A DNA stretch of 64,000 nucleotides, taken from positions 66,906,278 through 66,970,277 of the forward strand of contig CP136066.1 in NCBI GenBank assembly GCA_032622095.1, given 5' to 3'. This DNA is from Siphonodentalium dalli. Its lineage: Eukaryota > Mollusca > Scaphopoda > Gadilida > Siphonodentaliidae. Position numbers and translations under genes: made by a program. Below are positions 24,673 through 37,545 of the stretch, piece after piece (position 1 is the first letter of the stretch; the number at the start of each line of letters is the position of its first letter). The notes beneath the pieces are model-generated. The model saw only the letters and a list, made by a program, of their open reading frames with translations. It was not told the DNA's origin and ran no database searches.

Positions 24673-25137
24673 CATCATACGTAACGTATATATATACATA
24701 TCTCATAATTATCATAAGATTAGTTTGGCACGTCCGATTTAAAAAATGTGTTCATATGCTTTCTCACAAAGCACATACTATACACATATACACAAAAATT
24801 ACATATAATCAACTATATACACATAGCCAATATCTATATAGACATTTTTCACAATCACTACATTAAAGCTCCAATATTTATTATGCCTAATATTATGATC
24901 TAGATAGCGTTACCTTTTCTGACTATGGTTTTCTTGTTGAATATGTCGTGTGGTGTTTGCATGGAATTATACACAACGCACGTCTGGCACTTAACTGCTA
25001 GCCAATTGACTCTGCAACTCATGTAAGTCTGAATTACAAAATTCCACCTTCGTCTGTCAAATATTTCCCTGAGTACACGATATACCCCCATAACACACCC
25101 CATCCTTCAAAAAATCCACACACATCAAGTTCTACAA
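24673..25137. other. Non-coding AT-rich DNA
   Basis: Nothing supported. Confidence 0.35.
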
Positions 25138-25586
25138 TAGATCATGCCATGAATATCATCTCTGACTAACGCCCGTAGAGATAACATTCCACCATAATAA
25201 AACCTGGGAACTTTCTGAAGTTTTTGACAGGGGCCTTATAAAGTCGAGAAAATAACGCAGAGAAACTATTTCTTAGTTATTAGCTGTTCCTCAATAATAT
25301 ACTTCACTGTACGTGAAGGTCCCAACTCGAAATTTCCCGATTTAAGTGACTTTGTGATAATATTGCTTTGCGTCGCTTACAATTATGGAATTTCTCCTGG
25401 GTAAATAATTCGATGTTTATTGCGATATCGGCTCAAAACAGGTAATAACTAAGAAATATGTTCCCTGCGGTATTTGTTCGACTTTATAAGTTTCCATCTC
25501 AAAACATCAAAAAGTTCCCAGGTTTTGTACTGGTAGAATATGATCTCCACGGGTGTTGACCAGAGTATAGATTCATGGCATGATCT
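25138..25586. mobile_element. 450-bp foldback element
   Basis: The ends gatcatgccatgaat and attcatggcatgatc are perfect inverses. The arms continue through ctctgactaacgcccgtaga / tccacgggtgttgaccagag and aaaacctgggaacttt / aaagttcccaggtttt. A related end lies at 140-184. Confidence 0.7.
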
Positions 25587-25589
25587 AGT

Positions 25590-26190
25590 ACAATATTATA
25601 TAAATATTGCACGGCTTGGAGGTGACTATGCCAAAATAGTGGTCCGAGGGGACTATTCCTCCACCAAGGACCACTATTTTGGCATAATCACCGACAAGCG
25701 CGCAATATTTATTATATTTTATCGAACGTTTTTCATTCTGTCCCAGGACCCATAATTTCAAACAATTCACAATCATCTATATTCCCATGTATTCCCTTTT
25801 CACTTTTCATTGCAGAACGATTTCAATATTTCCAATGCAAAGTTTTGTTGTTGTTGTTTTTCTTTTTTGCTTGTCAAATTTTCTTCAATTAATTGCCCGG
25901 CTTCTAATTGGGCAAATCTTAAATTTTCTTCCTCGGGAAATATTAACTATGGAAAGCAGACGTCGTTGTTGTTGATGTTGTTGTTAAACAATGACATCAG
26001 TTTAAAACAGTATTTTTTAAACCGAAAACAAACTGAAGATTCGGTCACAAAATTTAGTAGCGCGAACTAAGGAATAGACAAAAATATCGAAGCGATATTG
26101 TGATCAGCGGAGAAAGGAACATGATAAATCGCCACACCAAGCATGGGTAAAACATCACAAATAACATAAAGAAATTGCTTACGATAATTT
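25590..26190 (-). mobile_element. Internally deleted derivative of the Crypton-like element
   Basis: The right part (25785-26190) matches 43250-43620 and the left part (25590-25780) matches 41446-41630, so about 1.6 kb present in the long copy is missing. The left part is a strong hairpin: ggtgactatgccaaaatagt pairs with actattttggcataatcacc (25620-25690). On the minus strand, 25797-25945 still encodes PEEENLRFAQLEAGQ and IEENLTSKK, the N-terminal region of the protein below, ending in a stop just after the deletion point. Confidence 0.7.
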
Positions 26191-27960
26191 ATTATGCTCT
26201 AGTTCTCGATTACAAAGACATTTCGGATAAAAACATGTTGAACTTTTGCAGCGAGGCGGAGATGACTTTCAAATTACCTCCCCGGAATAGTGGACATGCT
26301 AAAAATAGATTTATGGATTTTCCAAGAGATAGTGGGTGTGCTAAAAGTAGGAGGCCCACTATGGCTTCGCGGACGACACTATCGATAATAGTGAATGTCA
26401 ATCAACCAATCACAAGCGTGGATAAGGCTTAGATAGTTACGTGAGATAAAATATCATATGATATGTTTTCGGTTCATTATTGTATTCATCCGCCTGTCAT
26501 AAACAATTGTTTTCTATTAATTATTCCTGTAATTATACATGTACGTTGTAATATTTATTCTGCTTGCGAGGAGGTTCTTGTTAGTTTCCAGTACGTGTCC
26601 GCCAATACGTCAACATTTGTATTTTATTAATCAAATTAACTATGTTTAAATCAACTTTTTTGGTGAATCATATTTTCTTTGTTGGTTTGTTCTTTCATTT
26701 AAATTTTTCCAATGTTCCTTTATCTGGGACTTCCGGCCAATTACGCTGTAAAATTGCAAGGCGAATTAAGAAATTGATCACGTAAAAGCCGGGGCGGCGC
26801 ATTTTTCTTACTGACTTTACGCTAGCGTTACTACCGACAGTACACCGAACAATAACTGTCGATCATTCAACATTCTCATGTTGTGAATGAGTTGTTATAT
26901 ATTCAATAGTATGAGCCCACCACTCCCGTGCAAAAGTATATGTCATTTGTTGTTGTCTTGTTGACATGCATATACTTTATCGGGTTTTGCCAATATATAG
27001 CACGTTATGCGCTTATTATGGGATTTGGCTTAGGTTCATAATCGGATTAGAATCACCTCATTTTGAGTCCAATACGAACTGAAAATGAGAGTGTTTTAGT
27101 GCAATTATCGGCTCACAATGACTTATTATAAGTTCATTATGGGCGGAAAATAATATTACACGAATATACCATATGTACGCCCTTTAAAATGTGTTTTAAG
27201 TCCACTATGGGCTTATTTCAGAATCAAATATGTCCAATATGAACATATGTGCTATTCCGTTTATGGCGCGGGCCACAGTGAAGACACATTATTATGACCG
27301 TACATCTGGTAAGTCGATTTAGCTTCATATAAAACGTAATTCAGATTCAAATAATGCCGATATGGGTTTATTTCTGTTTTTGAAATAAGTTCAATATGAG
27401 CTTATTTTCAGGAGATCAGGCTATATAAGCCCAATATTGCCTTATTTCAGAATCGAATAAGACCAATATGAACCTATGTACACTGGGATATGTTGATATG
27501 TTATAACTATTTTAATAGCATGCATGCTCGCTGTTGCAAACCGTCGCAATCAGGATGGCTATTCCTGTCGTTTGGCAAGCACCAGCTCAAAGTATATCTG
27601 ATCTTGAATGTTTCTCACATATAGACACTGGCTTTTCTTCGATGTTTTCCGTAAGATTGCCAAACACCGCGAAAATGACAACATTACAATCAACAATGGT
27701 ACGTATGGTCTGAAAAAATGGGGAAACTAACTTCACACATCTGAATTTACTATATAATATTGCATAAAGTCCAAACTGGTCTTCGAAAAGAAAAATAAAT
27801 GTTACTACAAAACGCGACGATTTTCTACTACACAACTCGTTAGCTTGTTTGATACTACACAACACGTTGGTTTTCTACTACATAATCTTTGACCACAAAT
27901 TACTACATAAATCGTTGAATTTACTACATAACTCATGAGCTACCACAGAACTCGGCGATT
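26191..27960. other. Non-coding DNA with dispersed-repeat fragments
   Basis: 26390-26470 is inverted relative to 32430-32510 and 57385-57460 (cacgcttgtgattggttaat, ctcacgtgactatctaagcc). 27000-27480 has periodic phrases such as ttcagaatcaaata and tccaatatgaacatatgt. It resembles 33790-34060, so it is probably an old transposon. No gene. Confidence 0.4.
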
Positions 27961-27964
27961 GTTG

Positions 27965-28300
27965 CTACAGAACCCGCGAGCTACCACATAACTCGTCAGT
28001 TACTACACAACTCGGCATAACACTTGGTCTAATGTGTTTTGAAAAGGACTCGCAAAATAAATCATGATAGGCTTGAGAAATGTCCGTGCCATCGACGACG
28101 TTGATGGACCCATCACATTTACGCCCATTGTTATTGTTAAGTCCACCTCGACTAATGCATTGCTTGTGATGTTGGCGCAAAGGGGGTAGTGCACTATTAG
28201 GATATAGTTTGTGGGCAACAAAGGCCATTTCCATGCTTTGTGAGTAGCGAAGCACTGTGTATCGAACCTCCACAACAGTCTGTATACACCAATCGACTAT
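27965..28300 (-). pseudogene. Possible LINE polymerase linker fragment
   Basis: The minus-strand frame contains SRGGLNNNNGRKCDGSINV, then DGTDISQAYHDLFCESFS. This spacing (asparagine-rich Lys/Gly segment, a DG-D-I motif, then a helix ending in F-x-x-x-F) resembles the segment between endonuclease and reverse transcriptase in non-LTR retrotransposons. No catalytic motif is present, so this is a tentative reading from memory of the family's style. Confidence 0.35.
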
Positions 28301-28689
28301 CATATGATATCTAAGTAGGTATAATGCAACGAGTACATTATATTGCATGTATCCGTTTAGATATAAGTTCTCTCTACAAGCCCTATATTACAACAGTTCA
28401 TATCGCAGAAATGTTTTCCCTGATTCTTTCATACTTGCAGCGATGGTACTACACTGCATCGGTCAATACTGGGGATATACCACAAGGGGACGACATTTCA
28501 TCTCTTGTTATATCTACCATTAGTCACACTCGCTTTATTCAAAGTAGCAAAAACGCCGACGAACAACGCTTCTATTGAGATAAGGAGACGTATAATGTTT
28601 GTGTGTTTTAGTAACATTAGTGGCTAATGGACACATCCTCTATTTCTATTTGCAAACTGGGTTAATACTAACTGACACATTCGTCTTAA

Positions 28690-29160
28690 ACTGATACTTT
28701 AGCAATGAAACGCATCGGAAAAGAATACAAGGCAATACTTGACAGGGAAATAAAAGTATGGGACAGAAATAGACACGATTCGTTCAGATGAGCGTGTAAA
28801 ACCCCAAAGTTGTTTTGGAATACTGTCAAGCAGATCAATAGGAACAACATTGAGGTGGAGATTTTGTTAGCGAGTACCACTAAACGTATTTCATAAACAT
28901 TTCCAAAACTTCAATGCATGTACCTGGCGATATTCAGGAAGAGTTTGAGCCCCTTTTAAACCAGATATGTGACAGCTTACTGAATGATAACTTTATAACT
29001 TTACTAGAGATGAAATTCTGAATGATAATTTCCAAAACATTAATGCATGAACCTGGCGATTTTCAGGAAGATTTTGAGCCCCTTTTAAACCAGAAGTATG
29101 CCACCTTGCTGAATGTTAAACTTACCCGAGATGAAATTCTGAATACTATATAGACTGACT
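28690..29160 (+). pseudogene. Decayed LINE fragment with an internal duplication
   Basis: One frame reads KTPKLFWNTVKQINRNN, a typical pre-RT linker phrase, preceded by an in-frame stop. Further on, EDFEPLLNQKYATLLN and LTRDEILNT resemble the segment just before the RT domain. About 130 bp are duplicated in tandem (about 28895-29025 and 29026-29150, both with ttgagccccttttaaaccag). No complete RT motif survives. Confidence 0.5.
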
Positions 29161-29245
29161 TGAGATCTGATCATCTGGTCAATCCATACCATTAATTTCA
29201 GGAAACTCTAACAATAAAATTGTATTAATGGTGTTTTATATGGCA

Positions 29246-29638
29246 TAGGAACAGTTAACACCTCTATTAAGATTCAGTTAATCTGATAGCATTAGTATCG
29301 ATGGGTGGATGGATCACCCGTATTTAGTGTGGTAGTGTTTACATAGCTACACCTCTTGTGATGAGCCCTTGTGATGAAGCAACACTTCTATCATGTTATT
29401 GTTCTGTGGTTGGTTCATTGTTGAATGATAAACCACAATAGAGATTATAATTATTAACTAACTGCTTTCCTATCGATATAAAAAGTCGATCAAACCGCGA
29501 TATTCGAAACATAAGACTCAAAGTTGCAGAAAATGTATCAGGATAGCATTTTGGCATATTCTAAATGAATTTGGCGAACAAGGAATTAATTTGGCAAATT
29601 ATATGTCAAACGTAAATTTTGGTCAAGCGCGGACCCTG
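29246..29638 (-). mobile_element. hAT-type MITE, truncated, inverted copy of 36001-36466
   Basis: It ends at 29638 with gcgcggaccctg, the inverse of the hAT terminus CAGGGTCCGCGC. The interior (aacacctctattaagattca, catagctacacc, aactgctttcctatcgat) is the inverse of 36040-36400. The other terminus is missing. Confidence 0.65.
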
Positions 29639-30479
29639 GACAAAACGCGCCCATTGTTGGGCCATGTACTACACAATTAGAAATGCGGTGATTTGAGCCG
29701 CACAAAAGTAGTACTATAAACCTCGATGATTTAATAGTGTGGGCGACTTCTGCCAAATCACAAGATTGAGAAAATCTCATATATTGGCTGAGAATTACTT
29801 ACTTGAGTACCTGTACTATCGAACTCAAGATATGAAACATTCAGGCTCTCCATTTCCGCCAACTGCTAAGCGTTTCCTATTCCAGTGAATCCCGGTAAAT
29901 TGACGGCTCGTCGAAATATGAATAATTTCTCGTCGATACATGCAAATTAAGGGGTTTCCACGCCTGAACTATGTCAGGAGGTGGAATGTTTAGATGGGCC
30001 TACACAGAAAACTAGTTAACAATTATTGTTAAGCTAGTACACCACATGAAGGAATCTATACTATCTGAAGACCACACCAAGCATACTCTATAACAATAAC
30101 ATGTCAAACAGATGACTTTAATCATAGTTTTAGAAGGAAAGTTTTCTGAACAGCGTTCTCGGAAAATACACAAATTGAATGGGAATGAGTTGAACTAGTA
30201 AAGGGGAGGCATGGCAATTTAATTGAGTTCAATACTACATCACGAATCTGGTTAACTCCTTGATATTGTCAATGGTTAACTCCTCGATAATGTCAACAGA
30301 TAAAATATAAAAATGTAGGCCTGACGACCAATGAGATAGATGCAGAAATGGTTACGGAAACATCTAACACATTGTGACTGTAAATACGTGCAACAATTCC
30401 TATATAAGCTTAAAGCTTGGTTCACCGCAAATAACCTTAATCTCAAACTTCGAAACGAATACAATATAAAAAAAATAAT

Positions 30480-30722
30480 ATGTATCTCCAAATATTGACT
30501 GCGATACAAGCGACAACACATGTGAAATCTCGCATATATTGTCGCTCGATGGAAAGTGGGAAATATCGCATTTTTTCGCGCGACAAGCGACAAAACATGC
30601 GACATTATGTCGCATGTTATATCGCTTTCGTCCTGCGACGGAGACCGCTAGATTTCGCATGTTTTGTCGCGCGACGAAAGCGACAAACTGTGCGATATAA
30701 CGTCGCATGTTTCGTCGCTTCT
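30480..30722. repeat. Palindromic GCGAC/GTCGC-rich segment
   Basis: Words such as gacaaaacatgcgac, gtcgcatgtt and tcgcgcgacgaaagcgac alternate in both orientations. The same segment occurs in the partner copy (55900-56190). It is a CpG-bearing island in AT-rich DNA. Confidence 0.6.
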
Positions 30723-30723
30723 A

Positions 30724-31414
30724 AAGCTAGGTATACATACCAGCGCATCCGATTTGTAAGTCGCATACGTTTTCGTCGACTACCAACATATGATTTTCAA
30801 TTGACCAGGACACATACCTGCGACGATTATTTGATACGACAATCGGATGAAGCTTCAAATGAAACCTTTTTTGAAACATTTTAGAAGTTTTCACACCCGG
30901 TTTAAAGGCTGTTCATGATTGTTTGTTGATAATGTTTTTGGAAATAAAAATAACTAATTCTCAAAATATAAACTTATCTTATACGTAATGTTTATGGCCA
31001 GCTTTTGTCGGGGACATAACAATTCTCTCACATTTGTTCGGCTTCTCGTTATGGCTGGTGCAATGAGATGAAGCACCTGTGCAAATTGTTCTCTGCACAT
31101 GTTCAATCTAAAGTACTCTACAACGCGTTCTTCATCGTCATACAGATCCCTGATAATCATGTTATGAAAGACCCCTTGCCTTATTCCGTTTCTTAACAAT
31201 AGGATGCTCCCACATTCTTCTGTTCTTTCTCCAATGAATGTGCTGGTGAAACAAGAAGAGGAAAAACTCTTCATCACTTGAAGACATCTTGGAGAAATGA
31301 TTCGTCACGCAAGCGGCAAGTACATATACCTGCGTTATTATCTTATCGCTCTTAAATTCAAATACGTTTTACGCATATATAAACGCATAATACGCAGGTA
31401 TGTATTTCTAGCTT
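30724..31414 (-). mobile_element. Harbinger-like element with transposase remnant
   Basis: The ends aagctaggtatacatacc and ggtatgtatttctagctt are inverse. The partner duplication (around 56135-56145) lacks these 691 bp, giving an empty-site comparison. The inside encodes, on the minus strand, part of a Harbinger-type transposase. Confidence 0.75.
30954..31289 (-). pseudogene. PIF/Harbinger transposase N-terminal fragment, frameshifted
   Basis: Reading right to left, one frame gives MSSSDEEFF followed by WRKNRRMWEHP and KKRNKARG. A frameshift then leads to FHNMIIRDLYDDEERVVEYF, REQFAQVLHLIAPAITR and TNVRELLCPRQKLAI. The pattern (basic W-hP start, aromatic F at the end of a DDE-R-h region, EQF-x-x-hLxhhxPxI, Pro-x-(Q/E)-(R/K)-LAI) matches the N-terminal part of Harbinger transposases. 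The DDE nuclease core is absent, so the element cannot mobilise itself. Confidence 0.65.
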
Positions 31415-31600
31415 CACGCTTTCGTCGCGCGACGGAAAAAAGTCAGATTTCGCATGTTTTGTTGCGCGACAAAAGTGACAATAGGAAGTGGCCCCAATAG
31501 TATTCCATACTAAATCGATGATCATTCTTGCAGCTGGTTGACTTCATGGACAAGCACGATAAATACACGCCATACTTAAATCATTCCGTACTCTGATGAA

Positions 31601-31925
31601 ATGTGGTCGGCTGTTCATCTCCTAGCGTTGTGCTGTTCATTTCATACGTGTCTCTCTGTTCTGTCTGATATCCATATGAAACACCTTAATAAGTTAGATG
31701 GAGTAACTATAACAAGAGTGTTGGCGGATGTTCTGATCCCGGTTCACATTTCAGATCGAGAGATATACATGTACTGTGCGAGTATATGTTTATCCAATGA
31801 GTGTGTATCTTTCGTCTATGACAAGAACAATCAGATGTGTCACTTTTTTAAACAGAATCTCTTCAGTGGGAGCCCATCAAATATACCGTTACCAGGGGCA
31901 AAATACTACAGGCGGATCAACCCAG
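31601..31925 (+). CDS. Signal peptide plus PAN/apple domain, first exon, gene 2
   Basis: The start is an ATG with a hydrophobic leader (MWSAVHLLALCCSFH, about residues 1-22). The PAN-type core has cysteines at residues 59, 63, 68 and 80 in the order C-x3-C-x4-C-x11-C, including ECVSFVYDKNNQMCHFF, and the exon ends KYYRRINPG. It ends phase 1 at cccag|gtgagt. The partner exon at 56853 is about 85% identical by eye. PAN modules mediate protein or glycan contacts outside the cell. Splicing to the CTLD exon at 38685/38748 would make a secreted PAN-CTLD protein, the split codon becoming G|AT (Asp). Unusually, the donor region is repeated six times. Confidence 0.85.
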
Positions 31926-32246
31926 GTGAGTACTCCCATCAAATATACCGTTAACAGGGGCAAAATACTATACAGGCGGAACAACCCTGGTGAGTACTCC
32001 CATCAAATATACAGTTAACAGGGGCAAAATACTACCGGCGGATCAACCCAGGTGAGTACTCCCATCAAATATACCGTTAACAGGGGCAAAATACTACCGG
32101 CGGATCAACCCAGGTGAGTACTCCCATCAAATATACCGTTAACAGGGGCAAAATACTACCGGCGGATCAACCCTGGTGAGTACTCCCATCAAATATACCG
32201 TTACCAGGGGCAAAATACTACCGGCGAACAATCCAAGTGAGTGCTG
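31873..32246 (+). repeat. Six-copy 62-bp tandem array containing the splice donor
   Basis: Units start at 31873, 31935, 31999, 32061, 32123 and 32185. Unit 2 is 64 bp and the others 62 bp. Each begins cccatcaaatatac and ends with a donor: (c/a)agg or ctgg followed by tgagtact, and in unit 6 aagtgagtgct. Unit 1 is the authentic exon end. The partner gene at 57125-57180 has one copy only, so the expansion happened after duplication. Using any donor after the first reads a TAA at 31952-31954. Confidence 0.95.
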
Positions 32247-32249
32247 GTT

Positions 32250-35200
32250 CATTGTTCATGTATATGTTTTGTAAAAAATCTGGTCAATCGCCCTATCACC
32301 GTCGATTGAAACGATTGCAAATATCGGCTCACTAGCTTCTTGTATGGGTCATCCATTCCAAATTAATATTTATTTATTGAACCTTAACAAAATGATTACA
32401 ATAAATTATTGACACAACGATATGATATTTATCATATATTTTATCTCACGTGACTATCTAAGCCTAACCCACGCTTGTGATTGGTTAATCGATATTAACT
32501 ACATCGACATATACGATATATATAACACTGTTTTTCTTTGTTTGTCACCTGAGTTTAGTTTTAATACAAACAATGAGTTATATTATGTAAAGTTGGAACA
32601 AGTTTGTCCTGCATTTACAAAAATGTTCTTACTTGTATACCTAAAATATTTTTTAAAGAGTCAAAAAACGCGAAAAATAGCCCAATTTGTGATACCATCA
32701 TGAAAGTTGGCATGACTGATAAGTGCGAAGTACTGAAAACAATTTTCCGACCAACCAGTCAGAATTATATATATTCAAGATGGCCGCTATTTTCTGCTTG
32801 TGATCAAAATATATCAATGTTTGTTTGTTGTTATTTTATATTTGTTACATAAATATAGTAAATCAGAAACATGAGTTAATTAAGCAGTTATTCTTTATGC
32901 GTTGTAATGGTATATTATCCGTTTTGGAGGATGTTCACCATACAAGATCCGACAATAAATTGTTTTGATAATAAGTTCAGCAAACTATATTTCCTTATAG
33001 AATTTACTCACTAATGCGTATTTAGTAAGAAAATGTTAAAATGCTTTAGGAATTATTTATTGACACCGACATCCCAGGGTTCTGTTACATTCGACCATGA
33101 TGATGTACACTATGTTAGTCTGTACAATTTCTACAGTCAATGACAAGATCGTACAACAGTCCCTGTATTCTACGGCAGTGTTGTTCTCTAACTGCTTTAT
33201 GTAAACACGGTTGGCAATTATCGCAATACGATAGGGGAACACTTTGACGTTCGTACTCATATTTCACCAATTTTTTTTTTCAATCAACAAATTCACCAAA
33301 TGTCCTAATTAAAATTGAAACGAAAGAATCTTTCAATTTTTTATGCGAGCATGAAACATTGCAAGAATAAATGATATGTGTGTGTACAGTACTGTTAATG
33401 TTTCTCGACCAGCCAATACACTTGGCCATGTGATTCAAGATATCCGCGATTTCGAAATTGTGTGCTTATTAGAAACTATATATATATGCAGAGAACGATA
33501 ATTGTTGGTCCAATATTGAACAATATTTTGTGCTTCTTAAATATATTTTTTAAATGTTTGATATTTACATCTATAGGTTTACATAATACATATTTACAAT
33601 TATATACATATGTATGGCATGGAACTTAAGTAATTCATACATATAGGTATATTGAAATTTAAAGATGCAGTAATGCCCAAGTATTTTCGATAGTAATCTT
33701 CCGAAATCATTAAACCGTTCACTATGTTTGGTAGATTCATGTTTAGCTTCGTTTCCAGCCTGTTCTTCTGAAATCAGCACATCAGCTTATAATATGATTT
33801 GCTTTAAGTTTATAATTGGCGTATAATCGCCTCATTTTGAATATGATAGTGTTTATTGCCATTATCTACTTATAATAACTAACTATAAGTTGACGATGGA
33901 CGGACAATAACACAAATAAACCAACTCACGAAATGACCAGATGGAAGCTCTTTAAAATTTCACAGTGGCCCGGGCCATAAACAGAAATATCGGCTTATTT
34001 CAGAATAAAATAAACATGCATCTATGTGTGTATTATAGGTCGATTATGAACCTGTGACAGTTTATGCAGAATGACCCTTACTGGCTAAGCCACCGGTGAC
34101 CCCTAGTGTATATATAGAGAAGTTTGAGTTGGTGTCGTAACGTCGCAATTTGATGTAAATCGAATGACAATTATTAAGATCTTATTATTACAAATGTCTG
34201 CCCCAGCTCACAACCAATCAAGGAACAGAACAATGAACCATGATTGTCCAATGTTTTCTGAATTAGTCTATCCTCAATAAACAAGAGAACATTTGTGTCA
34301 CAAATTGCCACTGATGGAATACTTCAGTGAAGCTATAGCCACAACCGCACGTCTGTCGATCATTTCTGTAAGCATGCGTCAATCTGACCAATTGGCCCAC
34401 CAAGAAAATCATCACAACTCTTTTCCGGAATCGCAAGACCAATTGAACTCATATTTTCTGTCAGTGAATAAGATTCATATCTGTCAAAAAAATATGCGAC
34501 CTATTAAAATATGGGAGGAATCAGTGGATATAACTCGCCTTCTCTCAAATAATGCAGTCAAAAATAGAACCTTTTCTACAAAGCCATTATGCTTGGCCCC
34601 ATTTGGCTTCAATCTGGTCTCAATGATCTTCGGATGACTGTGATCGGACCTGACATACAACATTCATGCTCAACAGGGACACATTTAATGGACTGTCGCA
34701 TTTTTTTTCAATCAACAAGTTCACCAAATGCCCTAATTAAATAACGTTTTCTGAAATTCCTCCCCTCTTATTCTTACATTTGATGTGAAACTTCATTCGA
34801 GGAACAAGTTGATCGACGAGGGGCTGTGGCATGGAATGCAAGACATTGTCCATTCCGAAATGTAATTGAAACTACGGTGTACCCTATAGTAATGTGAACT
34901 GTTCAATTAGTTTCTCATTATATGTTTTTATATATCATATCTTATTATACTATAGATATCGGACTGTTATTCCTTTTCCTTTACGAAAATGATGTCAAGG
35001 CTATTAGGATATTTGGCGCCATCGATTGATTGGTTATATTAAGGCGGCAGTCATTAAATTAAATACACATTTCTTTATCAAATGGCTAACTATATGGATG
35101 CATGGAGACATGTATTGAACGTGAACCATAATACAATATGAAGTAGCTTTGACGCCCGTAGTCTGCGGTAGACTTTCAAGAACCAGTCTCCCCCATTACA

Positions 35201-35398
35201 TATAATTGACTGTGCTATTGACATACGAATAATGAAAATGTGACATATATTCTGCACTGTCACATGATGGCAAGTAGCATACTGGGTGGGATTATACATG
35301 CGCCTTTTTTGGGCAGAGCTTCATATGTCTATGACTTGGGAAAATAATTTATGTTATATCCTGCAAGTAAATATTTATTTGCATTAAATGACCTGATA
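32250..35398. other. Intron DNA, few recognisable repeats
   Basis: 33262-33315 and 34708-34745 share tttcaatcaacaa(a/g)ttcaccaaatg. 33790-34060 resembles 27000-27480. The open stretch 34293-34637 (MCHKLPLMEYF…) has no known domain. The stretch after 32590 is replaced by a Helitron in the partner duplication. Confidence 0.4.
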
Positions 35399-36000
35399 AT
35401 TTTAAATAAAGCAGCTAATTTTCTACAATATATTGTTTTAGCATGCTCCAATTATGTGCTAACCAATTTAACTTCAGGAATAATATAAGAGCTCGTATTT
35501 GAGTTTTACATTGATAACATTGGTTTGTGAGCACATGTTATTGGCTTTCCTGAAAGTGGCGGTCACCTTGAGAACGGCGGCCATCTTATATATAGTACCC
35601 TTTCTACTCAATCACAGATTAGTAGAACGTGGACCAATGCCTCAAGCTCTAGACGTGAACGATATATACGATATGGAGTATCATAGCATATGACATATCC
35701 CACCATTGAAACAATTATGCTAAGAAATGTCACCACGCCCAAAAATGAGGTTTTGTTTCCTCATGATTTTGTTGTAAATTTGAGTCGCGTACACCGGGCT
35801 CACGGCAATTGGCAACTATCATGGCAACTATGGCTTTCGTATGCCATTTGCTGAACAATATATGAACAATGTCATTGGTCTGTCTATACAAATGTACATC
35901 TACATTACTTGTATGTTATAAACAACTAATAATATTTTTATTTTGGAAGTACATCCGACGACTGGCTACATATCGTCAATGGTCAATTTGCTCTTAGAAC

Positions 36001-36466
36001 CAGGGTCCGCGCTGGTCCGAAATTAACTTTTTGCCAATGTTTTGCCAAATGAAAATATCTTTTGCCAAAAGCTGTTAGAAGTTACTAACTGCTATCGGTT
36101 TCTGCAACACTTTGTCTTTTATTTTGATTATTTCGACAATCGCTGCTTGAGCGACCTTTGGTATCGATAGGAAAGCAGTTCATTGTTAATAATTCTCGCC
36201 TCTATACTTGGGTTCATCATAGAACATTAAACCAACAGCATAACAAATTAACACTGGAATTATAGAATGGTTTCTTCATCGGAAAGGCACATCGAAACAA
36301 AGATGATTAGCTATGTAAACACAACAACCAGATATACTAGCAAATCCTCCGCTCGTCGATACTAATGATATCAGATTATTTGTATCCTGATAGAGGTGTT
36401 AACATTTCATAAATGTGAATTATTTTTTACCACTGGCAAATTTTCCAAGTGCCGGCGCAAACCCTG
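36001..36466 (+). mobile_element. hAT-type MITE with 8-bp target duplication
   Basis: The 5' end is cagggtccgcgctgg and the 3' end is gccggcgcaaaccctg. The 8-bp direct repeat cttagaac occurs at 35993-36000 and 36467-36474. It is 466 bp, non-coding, with internal gccaaatgaaaat repeats near the left end. A truncated copy sits at the equivalent place of the partner duplication (61684). Confidence 0.85.
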
Positions 36467-36474
36467 CTTAGAAC

Positions 36475-37545
36475 GTAGTCCGGTGCATCGTGTGGTAAAA
36501 GCAATAGCAAGCATTTCGGAGTTTTGTGTTTGTTAACTAAAATCCTGAATATCACAATCATCTCACTTTGTGGCATAACCAACAGCGACACAAACATATC
36601 CTGACCCATTCCACAACTTCGAAATCTCGTCGGACTCTTCTGGTCTATTCATAAGAAATGTACGGAGCGTAAATTTCCGGGTCATTCGCTTCAGAGAGAT
36701 TGTAGCATTAATGATGATTCTAATGCACTTAGGCCAATATACCCCCGGAAACACCACATATTTGCGGGGGGTTATTCATTCAATAACCTGTCGCAATGTA
36801 TAGTCCGGTTCACCGCTTCAATGTTAGATATTCCTACGCGCCAATATTGCCGTTAGCTGAATTCCTAATCTCGGACATGCATGCCCAATCCAGCACCGAT
36901 CACTGTTCCGTTTCACTCCATGACGTCACCCTTACGCAATACACGCCGGCGACGTTACGGAGTAGATTATAGAGTTGGCGCCCTTGCTACTGACTTCCGT
37001 TACTAGCTCGTTGCTATATAAACAAACCAGCGATGCCTCTTTTGTCGAAAATTGACAGTCAGTACATTCGCGCTGTATACATGTACTTTCAGAAAATACA
37101 AAACACCACACCGTTATATTCCACCAATGTCAGTGTCTCGATATCATTTTGACCAAATTTCTTGACATGAAACCGCGAGATACGGCGTGAAATACAACGC
37201 ATTGAGTAAACAATTTCCCATTGTTTTTCAATTCAACTTCAAGTTCGCGGTAAAATCAAAACTTCAATTTGAAAGTGGTAAACATCTGAAAAAGACATCA
37301 GGTACATGCAGAAACTAATTGTTGTGCATATTTATTTCTATTTGAAGTGGCAATTTTTCATGTTTATCAGCATTTTTAACGATAAGAGCGATGGTAATTG
37401 AGGGACTATATTTTATCTAGCGAATTAAATTTAAAATAAAAAGTCGTGAATTGGCTGAGTGTTTTCTATGGCCGCACATTTCGTTGATAATTACGAGGCA
37501 TTTGTTTGTCTAAATAACGTTTTAAAGTTCGAAGAGCATTAGAAT
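36475..37545. other. Intron DNA, nothing recognised
   Basis: The phrase aaaacaccacaccgttat near 37100 resembles the arm end of the palindrome at 37546, suggesting an older copy. No gene is supported. Confidence 0.35.

Noticed and set aside
34293-34637. 114-codon open frame
   Set aside because: No domain, splice context or paralogue in the duplicated block.
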